33,800 nt of DNA from an uncultured Fibrobacter sp. GTDB taxonomy: Bacteria; Fibrobacterota; Fibrobacteria; Fibrobacterales; Fibrobacteraceae. The notes under the pieces were generated by a model that searched no databases, was not told where the DNA came from, and was given only the letters and a program-made list of their open reading frames with translations. Position 1 is the stretch's first letter, and each line of letters starts with the position of its first letter. The stretch is taken from assembly GCF_947166265.1 (NCBI RefSeq), contig NZ_CAMVDO010000029.1:1-33800 (forward strand), given 5' to 3'. Shown in pieces: positions 1-8,377 of this stretch. The position numbers and the translations under genes are program-made.

Positions 1-414
1 AAAAAGACCAGACTTTAGCTTTTCTTAGAAGGAAAAGGGTTTGACGTCTCGCCAGAACCCGCTACGCGGCTGGCTCGCCGCCCTCCGGGCTTATCGCTAC
101 GCTCAAAGTCCAAAATCCTTTTCACGGGCTTACGCCCACAAAAGAATTTTGTCGAACCCTCTTCTCGGGTTCTCAACCCATTTGCCATACTGGTAAAACA
201 AAAGGACCAGACTTTAGCTTTTCTTAGAAGGAAAAGGGTTTGACGTCTCGCCAGAACCCGCTACGCGGCTGGCTCGCCGCCCTCCGGGCTTATCGCTGCG
301 CTCAAAGTCCAAAATCCTTTTCACGGGCTTACGCCCACAAAAGAATTTTGTCGAACCCTCTTCTCGGGTTCTCAACCCATTTGCCATACTGGTAAAACAA
401 AAGGACCAGACTTT
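1..414. repeat. 199-bp tandem duplication (about two copies, runs off the left edge)
   Basis: Base n matches base n+199 from the window start to 414, with only two differences seen (5/204 and 99/298). The unit therefore occurs about twice, and a 15-base start of a third copy merges into the tRNA-Gly terminator at 399-414. Each unit carries the left arm of that terminator and several small palindromes. I see no credible gene in it. The array may continue beyond the window. Confidence 0.93.
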
Positions 415-432
415 GTCTGGTCCTTTTGTTTT
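394..432 (-). terminator. Perfect 18-bp hairpin terminator of tRNA-Gly
   Basis: Arms 394-411 and 415-432 are perfectly complementary around a TTT loop. The hairpin starts two bases after the tRNA 3' end on the minus strand and has a T-rich flank, so it should act as an intrinsic terminator. It could work in both directions. Confidence 0.8.
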
Positions 433-434
433 AG

Positions 435-507
435 AGCGGGAAAAGGGTTTCGAACCCTCGACATCGACCTTGGGAAGGTCGCGCTCTACCAACTGAGCTA
501 CTCCCGC
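435..507 (-). tRNA. tRNA-Gly (anticodon CCC)
   Basis: On the minus strand a 73-nt cloverleaf can be drawn. The acceptor stem pairs GCGGGAG with TTCCCGC (one wobble). The D arm is AGCTCAGTTGGTAGAGC. The anticodon stem CGACC/GGTCG encloses loop TTCCCAA, giving anticodon CCC. The T arm is GAGGG-TTCGAAA-CCCTT. The discriminator base is U, as usual for bacterial tRNA-Gly, and CCA is not encoded. Transcription runs leftwards into the 394-432 hairpin. Confidence 0.93.
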
Positions 508-517
508 GTTGGGTGTT

Positions 518-545
518 AATTTAGAAAAAAAGAGGCTTTTGTAAA
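518..545 (-). promoter_or_regulatory. Probable promoter of tRNA-Gly
   Basis: On the minus strand TTTACA (540-545) and TAAATT (518-523) are separated by 16 bases and lie just upstream of the tRNA 5' end at 507. This fits a sigma-70 type -35/-10 pair. It is sequence inference only. Confidence 0.5.
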
Positions 546-598
546 GGGGATGTCTATGATAATCACGCAGATTTGTACGTTTTTTCTATCATTGGAAT

Positions 599-1237
599 AT
601 GTTTAGAGTTTTTTTTCCGAAGGCTTGTCGCGGGTTTGTCGCGCTGGTTTCTCTTGCTTGCTTGGTCTCGGTCGCCCATGCCGAAGATAAGTCCATGTGG
701 CAAAAGTTTGTCGACTTTTTCTCCCCGACTTCGGAAGTGGAAGGCGATGGGCCGTTGTACGACGAACTGCGGGAACTGGATAGAAAAATTCACCGGATCG
801 AGGGTAAGTACGCTCGCGAACGTCGTCCGATGAACAAGGATCGCTACAAGAAGGAACTAGCCCAGTTGAAAAATGACCGCGAGGAACTTCTCAAAAAAAT
901 AGAAGCGCAAAAGGCGAACGGTTCTTCTGCGCAAACGGCTTCCAGCAGTTCGATGCCTGCAAGTAGCTCCGCTAAGGTTGTTTCCTCTAGTTCCATGCCG
1001 CTCAGCAGTTCTGAAATGCTTTCGTCAAGTTCCCAGATGGAGTCGTCTTCTTCGGAAAGCGTTCCTGTAGCCGATTCGACGACGGTCCTTGCCTCTGCTG
1101 CGGATTCATCGGTTGCGTGTAGGCCCGATACGGTCTATATCCGCGATACCGTTGTGGTGCATGACACCTTGTATGTGATGCTTGCTCCAAAGCCGGAACC
1201 TGCCGCTGAAAAGGCCCCGGCCGCTTCTGCGAAGTAA
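599..1237 (+). CDS. Secreted Ser-rich protein of unknown function
   Basis: A 212-residue protein starting MFRVFFPKAC with a clear signal peptide (about residues 1-28, ending VAHA). Next comes a charged, probably helical or coiled-coil segment (about 50-105). A low-complexity serine linker (about 107-150) is built of SSSS/SSS blocks with Met, Ala and Glu between them. The tail at about 176-195 alternates DTV/RDTVVV units, a pattern also present in the lipoprotein at 18618-19823. No lipobox Cys is seen, so it is probably periplasmic or secreted. The start was chosen because it begins the signal peptide; no good Shine-Dalgarno sequence precedes it. It is divergent from tRNA-Gly and convergent with nudC. 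I recognise no catalytic domain. Confidence 0.8.
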   Translation: MFRVFFPKACRGFVALVSLACLVSVAHAEDKSMWQKFVDFFSPTSEVEGDGPLYDELRELDRKIHRIEGKYARERRPMNKDRYKKELAQLKNDREELLKKIEAQKANGSSAQTASSSSMPASSSAKVVSSSSMPLSSSEMLSSSSQMESSSSESVPVADSTTVLASAADSSVACRPDTVYIRDTVVVHDTLYVMLAPKPEPAAEKAPAASAK

Positions 1238-1322
1238 AGCGTCCGCTCTCGTACATCGCTTCTGGATCCCCTCCCTCGTTAGGCTCGGTCGAGGATGACT
1301 TCTACGAACCACTAGTCACTGT

Positions 1323-2198
1323 TTATTGAATCGTAAATCCTCGGCGGAAATTCTCGATAAGGCAGCAGCTGATGCTTACGTCGGTTTCGTATTCGGGAAT
1401 GTCTTCGCGTTTTACCCACATTGCTTCAGAAAGTTCCGCTTCCTGCATGTGGATGGTGTCGTCGCCGTCGAGTTCGGCGGTGAATCCTGCAATCAGCGAA
1501 TCGCTGAACGGCCACGGCTGCGAACCGAAATAGCGGATGTTCTTTACGTGGAGTCCCGCTTCTTCCAGGACTTCGCGCTTGACCGCCTGTTCCAGGCTTT
1601 CGCCGATTTCCACGAATCCCGAAATCAAGAAAAGGCGTGGATTCGGGTTGTCGATGTTGTGCGCCATCAGCAGCTTGTCTCCGTTGCGTACGGCAACGAT
1701 GACGACGGGTGAAATGCGTGGGTAGACGGTGTTTCCGCACTTAGGACAAATGATAGAACGTTCGTGGTCGCCCCGGATAGTGACGTTTCCGCAGCGTCCG
1801 CAGAACTTGTTCAGGCATTCCCAGTGGGCAATGTGGGCGCAGGTGGCGCCTCCCATGCGTTCGACCGGGTTCATGCTGCGGAAGGTGCGAGATCCCATGA
1901 ATTCATAACCTTCGGGAGTGGCGTTTTCTGCCGAGTCCGGTTCGGTTGCGGCCTTGCTAGTGTCCAAAAAGAATGCGGTGTCGTCGATGCTGAAAAGATA
2001 GTGCCCTTCGAATTGTTCGAGCGACTTGCCTTCGGAGTCGAGCAACTCCTTGACGCGGGGAATGGCGTAGTTTGCCGCCCCGTCCATTTTTTTTAGGAGA
2101 GTTTTTGTGCCGTTGTAGCGGATAATATAGTCGCTTGGCTTAGGGTCGCAAATTCGGAATTCGTTGTCGAGCTTGTGTGGGGCGATTTCGTGAATCAT
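1323..2198 (-). CDS. nudC: NAD(+)/NADH pyrophosphatase NudC (Nudix family)
   Basis: A 291-residue NudC-type Nudix hydrolase. The family hydrolyses NAD(H) to NMN(H) and AMP and can remove NAD caps from RNA. The middle holds a four-Cys zinc ribbon (CGRCG and CPKCG, about residues 133-160). The Nudix box follows, running from GFVEIGE to REVLEEAGL with the expected GX5EX7REUXEEXGU spacing. After it comes SQPWPFSDS, the signature separating NudC from other Nudix enzymes. The N-terminal third is the poorly conserved NudC N-domain. Length matches the family (about 260-300 aa). It is convergent with the secreted protein at 599-1237 and divergent from the gene at 2364. Confidence 0.95.
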   Translation of the reverse strand: MIHEIAPHKLDNEFRICDPKPSDYIIRYNGTKTLLKKMDGAANYAIPRVKELLDSEGKSLEQFEGHYLFSIDDTAFFLDTSKAATEPDSAENATPEGYEFMGSRTFRSMNPVERMGGATCAHIAHWECLNKFCGRCGNVTIRGDHERSIICPKCGNTVYPRISPVVIVAVRNGDKLLMAHNIDNPNPRLFLISGFVEIGESLEQAVKREVLEEAGLHVKNIRYFGSQPWPFSDSLIAGFTAELDGDDTIHMQEAELSEAMWVKREDIPEYETDVSISCCLIENFRRGFTIQ

Positions 2199-2363
2199 GG
2201 TTATTGCCGTAGGTTTGAAGTAAACAGTACGTTACGAAATGTAAAGTTAGAAAAATGCTTGCGTGCCGTTTGAGGTCGTTTTGGATAGGGGAACATGGTT
2301 AGTTATGGGGCTACTTTTTTTATTTTTGTACGGTTGAATTTTTAATGATTTGGAAAAAGAAAG

Positions 2364-3848
2364 ATGTTTAAAGTTGGTTTTGATAACGCGGCGTACCTCA
2401 AGACGCAGTCCGAAAAAATTGCCGAACGCATTGCGAAGTTTGGCGGTAAACTTTATCTTGAATTTGGCGGAAAACTGTTCGACGACCATCACGCATCCCG
2501 CGTGTTGCCTGGCTTTGCGCCCGATAGTAAAATCCGCATGCTCGAAAAGCTCAAGGACAAGGCCGAGGTCATTATCGCCATTAATGCCGGTGACATCGAG
2601 AAAAACAAGGTCCGTGGTGACTTGGGCATTACCTACGATCAAGATGTCTTGCGCCTGATTGATGCCTTCCGTGGTTACGGCCTGTACGTGAGTTCTGTTG
2701 TGCTGACCCGCTGGCAGGAACAGCCGAGTGCCGTTGCTTACCAGAAAAAACTCGAAGGTTTAGGCCTCAAGGTTTATCGTCATTATCCGATTGCGGGTTA
2801 CCCGAGCAACATTCCGCTCGTGGTGAGCGATGATGGCTACGGCAAGAATGAATTTGTTGAAACTTCTCGCGAACTTGTGGTGGTGACGGCTCCGGGCCCC
2901 GGAAGTGGAAAGATGGCTGTGTGCCTTTCGCAGATTTACCACGAAAACAAGCGTGGTGTAAAGGCTGGCTATGCCAAGTTCGAAACCTTCCCGATTTGGA
3001 ACATCCCGCTCAAGCACCCGGTGAACCTCGCATACGAAGCGGCCACTGCCGACTTGAACGACGTGAATATGATCGACCCGTTCCACCTGGAAGCCTACGG
3101 CCAGACGACCATCAACTACAACCGCGACGTCGAAATCTTCCCGGTGCTTAACGCCCTGTTTACCCGCATTCTCGGTGAATCTCCGTACAAGAGCCCCACG
3201 GATATGGGCGTGAACATGGCCGGCAACTGCATTGTCGATGACGATGCAGTTTGCGAAGCCGCCCGTCAGGAAATTATTCGCCGTTACTACAACACGCTTT
3301 GCGACGTGCGTAAGGGCAACGCCGACAAGGATCAAGTTTACAAGCAGGAACTGATTATGGAACAGGCCCAGATCAGTACTGCAAACCGCCCCGTGATTGC
3401 GGCTGCCGTCAAGAAGGCCGAAGAATCCGAAGGCCCGGCTGTAGCAATTCAGCTGAACGATGGCGCTATCATTACGGGTAAGACGTCGTCTTTGCTTGGC
3501 GCCTCTTCTGCAATGCTTTTGGATTCGCTGAAGCACTTGGCTGGTATTCCTGATGAAGTGCGTCTGCTTTCGCCGATGGTGATTGAACCGATTCAGAGTC
3601 TGAAAACCAAGCAGCTCGGCCACAAGAACCCGCGCCTGCATATGGATGAAGTTCTGGTTGCGCTCTCTGTTTGCGCCCTCACGGATTATAACGCCAAGAT
3701 TGCTATGGAAAAACTCCCGGAACTTCGCCACTGCGAAGTGCATTCCAGCGTGATTCTTTCTCAGGTGGATGTGGGCGTGTTCCGCCGCCTCGGTGTGAAC
3801 CTCACCACTGAACCGACATATCAGACCAGCAAACTCTACCATGGGTAA
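2364..3848 (+). CDS. UPF0371/DUF1846 family protein
   Basis: A 494-residue protein with the typical N-terminus of the UPF0371 (DUF1846) family: FKVGFDNAAYL, then LYLEFGGKLFDDHHASRVLPG. That family is widespread in gut Firmicutes and Bacteroidota and lacks a well-established function. The segment VVVTAPGPGSGKMAVCLSQIYHE (about residues 171-193) looks like a nucleotide-binding loop (GPGSGKM), suggesting phosphate or nucleotide binding; that is inference. Length equals the family norm. A purine-rich GGAAAAAGAAAG precedes the ATG. It appears monocistronic, with a long hairpin downstream at 3983-4026. Confidence 0.9.
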   Translation: MFKVGFDNAAYLKTQSEKIAERIAKFGGKLYLEFGGKLFDDHHASRVLPGFAPDSKIRMLEKLKDKAEVIIAINAGDIEKNKVRGDLGITYDQDVLRLIDAFRGYGLYVSSVVLTRWQEQPSAVAYQKKLEGLGLKVYRHYPIAGYPSNIPLVVSDDGYGKNEFVETSRELVVVTAPGPGSGKMAVCLSQIYHENKRGVKAGYAKFETFPIWNIPLKHPVNLAYEAATADLNDVNMIDPFHLEAYGQTTINYNRDVEIFPVLNALFTRILGESPYKSPTDMGVNMAGNCIVDDDAVCEAARQEIIRRYYNTLCDVRKGNADKDQVYKQELIMEQAQISTANRPVIAAAVKKAEESEGPAVAIQLNDGAIITGKTSSLLGASSAMLLDSLKHLAGIPDEVRLLSPMVIEPIQSLKTKQLGHKNPRLHMDEVLVALSVCALTDYNAKIAMEKLPELRHCEVHSSVILSQVDVGVFRRLGVNLTTEPTYQTSKLYHG

Positions 3849-3982
3849 TTAAGAATGTTGTTCTGGTCTCGTCCGTGAAGGTCCCTGAGCCTAAGCCTGT
3901 GCTGAGCGAAGCCGAAGCAAAGGGCCGAACCGTCATCCTGAGCGAAGCCGATTTTTGTAAAAAATGAAAACCACCTACTAGT
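3849..3982. repeat. Interspersed GTCCCTGAGC / CCTGAGCGAAGCCGA repeat
   Basis: No gene is visible. The stretch at about 3879-3953 contains AAGGTCCCTGAGC, then two copies of CTGAGCGAAGCCGA. It is a degenerate form of the interspersed repeat seen at 32866-32887 and 33451-33472. Confidence 0.6.
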
Positions 3983-4026
3983 GATGTGAACCCCGAAAGT
4001 TGTGTCCAACTTTCGGGGTTCACATC
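3983..4026 (+). terminator. 20-bp perfect hairpin downstream of the DUF1846 gene
   Basis: Arms 3983-4002 and 4007-4026 are perfect 20-bp inverted repeats around loop TGTC. There is no T-run on the plus strand, so it may be a transcript-stabilising or repeat-derived hairpin rather than a classical intrinsic terminator. Confidence 0.55.
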
Positions 4027-4133
4027 ATTATGCCGGAGGGTTGCTTTTTGTTAATATGCGTCATTAACTTATGTAAAAATTTCTAAATTTGCGTTTGATT
4101 TTGTATGACGTGAACAAAAGAACCTTTTATAAC

Positions 4134-4139
4134 AGGAGG
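4134..4139 (+). promoter_or_regulatory. Shine-Dalgarno AGGAGG fixing the start at 4149
   Basis: AGGAGG lies 9 bases before ATG 4149. The reading frame extends 20 codons further upstream to 4089, but that part lacks a ribosome site and would bury the signal peptide. The remaining 4027-4133 stretch is AT-rich leader with no clear feature. Confidence 0.8.
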
Positions 4140-4148
4140 AAAGTGTCC

Positions 4149-7100
4149 ATGTTCTCCAATCAAAAACTCTCTTTACACTCGCTCCGTTTGGGGTTTGTGC
4201 TCATCTTTACCCTGCTTATGGCAGCAACCTCGTGGGCTGCGGATCTTGAAGCAGTTTCGTACATCGATGAAAATGGCGCTGAAAAGTTCCTTGAACCGGG
4301 CTCTTACACCTTGCTCGATACCTTGCTTGGCGGTGAATATGGCAAACCCGACGAGAACGATGTCATCCACATCCCCGGTGGCTGGTATGTGGTGCAGAAC
4401 TCCAATCCAAATGGCGAGAATTTGAATATTGCCTTTAGAACGCTCTCCTTCGATGGCGAAACCCATATCGTCATTGAAGACGGCGCAGAAATGCATCTTG
4501 AATCAACTGATATAAAATTAATCCAAGGCGACTTGTCAATCTACGGACAGACGCTTGGTACGGGTACGCTGACTGTTTATGATTCGTCTAATACGATTTG
4601 TCCCGTTGTTGTCAATGGGAACTTGAGCATTAACGGAGGGAATATCACCATAAGAAAAGGTGATGGACTCAAGGCTATAGAAGCATCTGGAGAAGTCCAT
4701 ATCAACAGCGGAACCGTCAATATTTCCTCTAACATCGACAAAGATGATCCAGAAGCAGAAGCAACAATCCAAGCTGATGATGGAGTTATCTTGGACTGGC
4801 ACAATGCAAATGACCGCTATACATTAGGTCGTGGAAACAGCATTTCTTTTGCTAAAGATAAGGGTTTTAAAGATGAAGACGGCAATGTTTATAGCAAGTT
4901 TGATGAAAGCCTGATTGATAAAACCATCTTGCCATGTTATGTCGTGACCCTTAACCTCCAGGACGGCCGCACACCAAATACGGTCGCTACAACCTTTGAC
5001 GAAAATGACGTGGCACACGTTGCAAAGCCCGAAGATCCGAGTCGATTCGAAATGAAGTTTCTCGGCTGGTTCACTACTGAAAATGGCGATACTGAATTTG
5101 ACTTCTTCGCACCCGTAACCGCAAACACTACCGTCTATGCCAAGTGGGCTAAAAAACTCCCAGAAATAGAAATTGACAAAATTCCCGACCAAATCTACAT
5201 TGGCGACTCTATTTGTCCTACCCCCGATATAGAAAAGCCCGACAGCATTCTCGTAAATGATGACTACAAAGTTTATTGCGAAAACAACTTAAATGTCGGT
5301 AAGGCATCATTTGTCATTGAGGGAATCGGAAGATATTATGACAAAACTATAAAGGAATTTAACATCACAAAGGCCCCGCTCACTGTTGTAGCAAAGAATA
5401 AGACGATTTCTTACGGTGACGAACCTGCAAACGACAGTGTCGAATGTATTGGCTTTGTCGGTGTCGATACGTTAAAGGAAATATCCGAAATTCTTAATGG
5501 TACGATATCTTATGAGTATAGTTATAAGGCTGGAGATAAAGCAGCTTCTGGCTATACAATCACGCCGGGGAATGTGACTGCCAACAACTATGAAATTCAA
5601 TTTAAGGAAGGTGAACTGACTGTTGTGCCGAAGGAAGTTTCCATCGCCTGGGACAAGCAGAATACGTTCACATACGATGGAACCGAACATATCCCAGCAG
5701 TAACGTTTGAAGGTGTTTTGGAAGACGACAAGTGTAGTTTCACGGTGACGGGAGCCGCTACAAATGCTGGCAAATACACGGCTACGGTAACAGAGTTGAG
5801 CAATCCCAACTACAAGTTGCCGGAAACAGGCTTCGAACAGGCCTTCGAAATTACAAAGGCTCCGCTCACGGTTACGGCCTTGAACGATACGATTGTCTAT
5901 GGCGACGATCTTTCCTTTGCTGGCGTTGTATATAGCGGCTTTGTCGGCGAAGAAGATGAGTCGGTCTTGAACGGAACTCTAGCTTACGAATGCAAGTACG
6001 ATAGGGGTGGTGCTGCAGGCAAATATGATATTACGCCGAGTGGCTTGACAGCCGAAAATTACGACATTGAATTTGTTGCAGGCGAATTGACGGTTGGACC
6101 GAAGAATGTTACCATTACATGGGGCAACACGTTGTTCTTCTACGATGGCAAAGAACATGTTCCGACTGCTACGGTAGAAGGTGTTTTGGAAGGCGACAAG
6201 TGCGTCGCTACAGTGACAGGTGCCGCAGAAGAGGTCGGAAACCACATTGCCACGGTGACGGAAATCTGCAACAGCAACTACAAGTTGAATAAGACTGCAA
6301 GCACATCTTTCTCCATCAGGGAATTGACTGATATTGCCTACATCGACGCAAACGGCAGCGAACAAACCTTGACAAAATACAATGTCCTGACCGGCAACGA
6401 AACTGCTCTTGATGCGGGTTGGTATGTAGTGCTGAACGACATTACTTATACAAACTCCCTCCAAATTAGTGGCGACGTGCATATCGTTTTGACCGATGAT
6501 TACACGATGAGCATCGGAACAACGGAGAATAGCATTAATAGCTATGGCATCACCAAGGACTACAATGGCAAGGCCAGCCTGACCATTTATGGACAGTCCA
6601 CTGGCACCGGCAAACTTGATATTTATGCTTGGGATAAGGCCATTTATGCAGACAACGTGACCCTCAACGGAGGCTTTATCAATGCAGAATCTTCAGATCT
6701 CGCAATTTATTCCGAGGGCGAAGTAACGATCAATGACGGTACAGTCATTACCAAAAGTAGTGGAAGCGCAATCTTCGCAAACGAAAAGATTAACATTAAC
6801 GGAGGTATCATAACCGTTGAAGCTCAGTCTACCTGTAGCAGTAGCATGGAATCATGGAATCCTGTCACAGGAGCTCCTGGAGAAATCAACTTCAGTTGGA
6901 AAAATGAAACCGACTCGATTATGTTTAAGAGTCCGTTCTACGGGATGATTTCCTTTGCAAACGGAAAGTTCTTCAAGGATGAAGACAACAACATTTATGC
7001 GGGACACCAGTATGTATACTTTGGTAATGAAAGGACTTTCACTCCTTATTACGCTCCGTTCGTGGTTTATACAGATTATTTAGATGACAAGACCTATGTC

Positions 7101-8024
7101 GCGATTGACGGAAACTTTAACGGCACAGACGCCATCAAGATCGAAACGGATATCGCTGTTGACAAAATTATCCTGAACCGCACCTTTAAGCAGAGCGGCT
7201 TTGCAACGATCATGCTTCCGTTTGACTACGACGCCAGCAATCTCCAGGGTGTAAAATCCATCGTCGAGTTCAATGGCGTTCAGCAATCTAACGGAAAATC
7301 AAGTGTGGGTATGCAGTACGTATGGTGCAACAAGGACGTCCAGGATTCTCTCCAAAAAGACGCTATCGCAAAATGCAATGCAAACGGTGACACGGACTGC
7401 GAAAAAACTGCCAAGTACGAACGATGCAACGAATCCGACTATTTCGACAATGCTGGCAAGATATTCGCCTACACCCCGTACATGGTGCAGGTGGATGCAG
7501 ATGTCATCACGTTCACGATAGGAGCGACGCTCAAGCCGACCCCCGCCAAGACCGAAACTCGCGGCGAAGTCGATGGAGATTGGATTTTCCGCGGTACGCT
7601 GCAAAAGCATACTTGGACCGAGGATGAAACAAAGGATGGACTCATCCGCGCATTTGCCGCAAAGGTTCAGGATGGAGCCAAGCAAATCGGCCAGTTCGTA
7701 AAGCTCGGTGCCGGAGCCTACTCCCCGGCATTGCGTGCCTATATGATCAAGGAACCGAAGGTGCAGATGAACGCTCCTCTTCCGAGAGGTGTCGAGTACG
7801 CTCCTGCAATTATGCCTAGTGCCGAAAACAATCTTCCTGAGACCATGGATGTGGTCATCGTTAGCCGCAGCACCACAGGCGGCAACGAGCAAACCACCGT
7901 CATTGGCTCACTCAACCCGCGCACGGGCGAATTCCACCTGAACAACGTGGGCAAGCGCACCTTCGACCTCAAGGGCCGCAGCGTAAGCAAGCCGAGAGCC
8001 AAGGGAATCTATTTGAAGAAGTAA
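4149..8024 (+). CDS. Large exported MBG/InlB-repeat surface protein
   Basis: A 1291-residue protein with a signal peptide (about 1-31, ending SWAA). Two modules open alike (YIDENGAEKFL at about 35 and YIDANGSEQTL at about 730) and continue into GG-turn, beta-helix-like repeats such as SLTIYGQSTGTGKLDIY and INGGIITV. Between them lies an InlB-type (Listeria-Bacteroides) repeat at about 262-334, with FLGWFTTENGD and TVYAKWAKK. It is followed by a duplicated MBG pair (about 406-570 and 571-724), each copy with APLTV, YGD, NYxIxFxxGELTV, YDG and NYKL motifs. The last 350 residues match nothing I know and end FDLKGRSVSKPRAKGIYLKK, which resembles short C-terminal sorting tails of Bacteroidota-type secreted proteins. 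It is probably a surface adhesin or scaffold; that role is inferred from domain types. A 45-aa peptide gene follows 28 bp downstream. Confidence 0.88.
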   Translation: MFSNQKLSLHSLRLGFVLIFTLLMAATSWAADLEAVSYIDENGAEKFLEPGSYTLLDTLLGGEYGKPDENDVIHIPGGWYVVQNSNPNGENLNIAFRTLSFDGETHIVIEDGAEMHLESTDIKLIQGDLSIYGQTLGTGTLTVYDSSNTICPVVVNGNLSINGGNITIRKGDGLKAIEASGEVHINSGTVNISSNIDKDDPEAEATIQADDGVILDWHNANDRYTLGRGNSISFAKDKGFKDEDGNVYSKFDESLIDKTILPCYVVTLNLQDGRTPNTVATTFDENDVAHVAKPEDPSRFEMKFLGWFTTENGDTEFDFFAPVTANTTVYAKWAKKLPEIEIDKIPDQIYIGDSICPTPDIEKPDSILVNDDYKVYCENNLNVGKASFVIEGIGRYYDKTIKEFNITKAPLTVVAKNKTISYGDEPANDSVECIGFVGVDTLKEISEILNGTISYEYSYKAGDKAASGYTITPGNVTANNYEIQFKEGELTVVPKEVSIAWDKQNTFTYDGTEHIPAVTFEGVLEDDKCSFTVTGAATNAGKYTATVTELSNPNYKLPETGFEQAFEITKAPLTVTALNDTIVYGDDLSFAGVVYSGFVGEEDESVLNGTLAYECKYDRGGAAGKYDITPSGLTAENYDIEFVAGELTVGPKNVTITWGNTLFFYDGKEHVPTATVEGVLEGDKCVATVTGAAEEVGNHIATVTEICNSNYKLNKTASTSFSIRELTDIAYIDANGSEQTLTKYNVLTGNETALDAGWYVVLNDITYTNSLQISGDVHIVLTDDYTMSIGTTENSINSYGITKDYNGKASLTIYGQSTGTGKLDIYAWDKAIYADNVTLNGGFINAESSDLAIYSEGEVTINDGTVITKSSGSAIFANEKININGGIITVEAQSTCSSSMESWNPVTGAPGEINFSWKNETDSIMFKSPFYGMISFANGKFFKDEDNNIYAGHQYVYFGNERTFTPYYAPFVVYTDYLDDKTYVAIDGNFNGTDAIKIETDIAVDKIILNRTFKQSGFATIMLPFDYDASNLQGVKSIVEFNGVQQSNGKSSVGMQYVWCNKDVQDSLQKDAIAKCNANGDTDCEKTAKYERCNESDYFDNAGKIFAYTPYMVQVDADVITFTIGATLKPTPAKTETRGEVDGDWIFRGTLQKHTWTEDETKDGLIRAFAAKVQDGAKQIGQFVKLGAGAYSPALRAYMIKEPKVQMNAPLPRGVEYAPAIMPSAENNLPETMDVVIVSRSTTGGNEQTTVIGSLNPRTGEFHLNNVGKRTFDLKGRSVSKPRAKGIYLKK

Positions 8025-8052
8025 TTAAACCACTAACCAGGTCCAAACGATT

Positions 8053-8190
8053 ATGAAAAACGAAACTCAGACTGAACTGAAAAAATCCTACACCGCACCG
8101 ACGATGGAAGTGGTGAAAATCAACAACCAAACGAATCTGCTGTGCAGCAGCGACCCCAGCGATCCAACTTATTGCGGTGAGATATACTAG
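8053..8190 (+). CDS. 45-residue peptide of unknown function
   Basis: A short frame running ATG 8053 to TAG 8188-8190. It encodes a hydrophilic N-terminus, then KKSYTAPTMEVVKI, NLLCSS, and a C-terminal tail with two Cys in total (CSSD and CGEIY). AGGT sits about ten bases upstream, and only 28 bp separate it from the preceding surface-protein gene, so co-transcription is likely. The K-x-Y-x-x-P-x-x-x-V then LL..S arrangement resembles small orphan peptides I remember from Bacteroidota genomes, often near surface proteins; their role is not established to my knowledge. No signal peptide or membrane segment is visible. A terminator follows at 8278-8304. Coding evidence is the conserved-looking motif and position, not length. 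Confidence 0.65.
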   Translation: MKNETQTELKKSYTAPTMEVVKINNQTNLLCSSDPSDPTYCGEIY

Positions 8191-8277
8191 TCTTCACCCG
8201 CAGAAATAAACGCGCAAAGGCGACCGCAAAGTCTAAAAACAAGTAGTTCAATACGATTGGATTTTGCTCTCGCAACC

Positions 8278-8304
8278 GCCCCTGTTTAATGACAGGGGCT
8301 TTTT
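8278..8304 (+). terminator. Intrinsic terminator of the surface protein/peptide operon
   Basis: GCCCCTGT (8278-8285) pairs with ACAGGGGC (8292-8299) around a six-base loop, followed by TTTTT. This is a textbook intrinsic terminator ending the 4149-8190 unit. Confidence 0.88.
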
Positions 8305-8331
8305 GTATGAAGAATTAGGCTTGAGATAAAA

Positions 8332-8362
8332 CGGAGGCCCCGCAACAAGTGCGGGGTGACAG
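8332..8362. repeat. Small GC-rich palindromic intergenic repeat
   Basis: GGCCCCGC and GTGCGGGG form a short hairpin around AACAA. The wording (gccccgc...gcggggtgacag) is that of dispersed palindromic intergenic repeats. No other function is seen. Confidence 0.4.
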
Positions 8363-8377
8363 GCTTGCGCTTGTAAC

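Noticed and set aside
1-432. CRISPR-like array
   Set aside because: Only two long units with no spacers and no cas genes; a simple tandem duplication.
214-492. 92-codon minus-strand frame over the repeat and tRNA-Gly
   Set aside because: It crosses a tRNA, its terminator and tandem repeats; no ribosome site.
2760-3842. 360-codon open frame on the minus strand
   Set aside because: Shadow of the DUF1846 gene; no domain, start site or family pattern.
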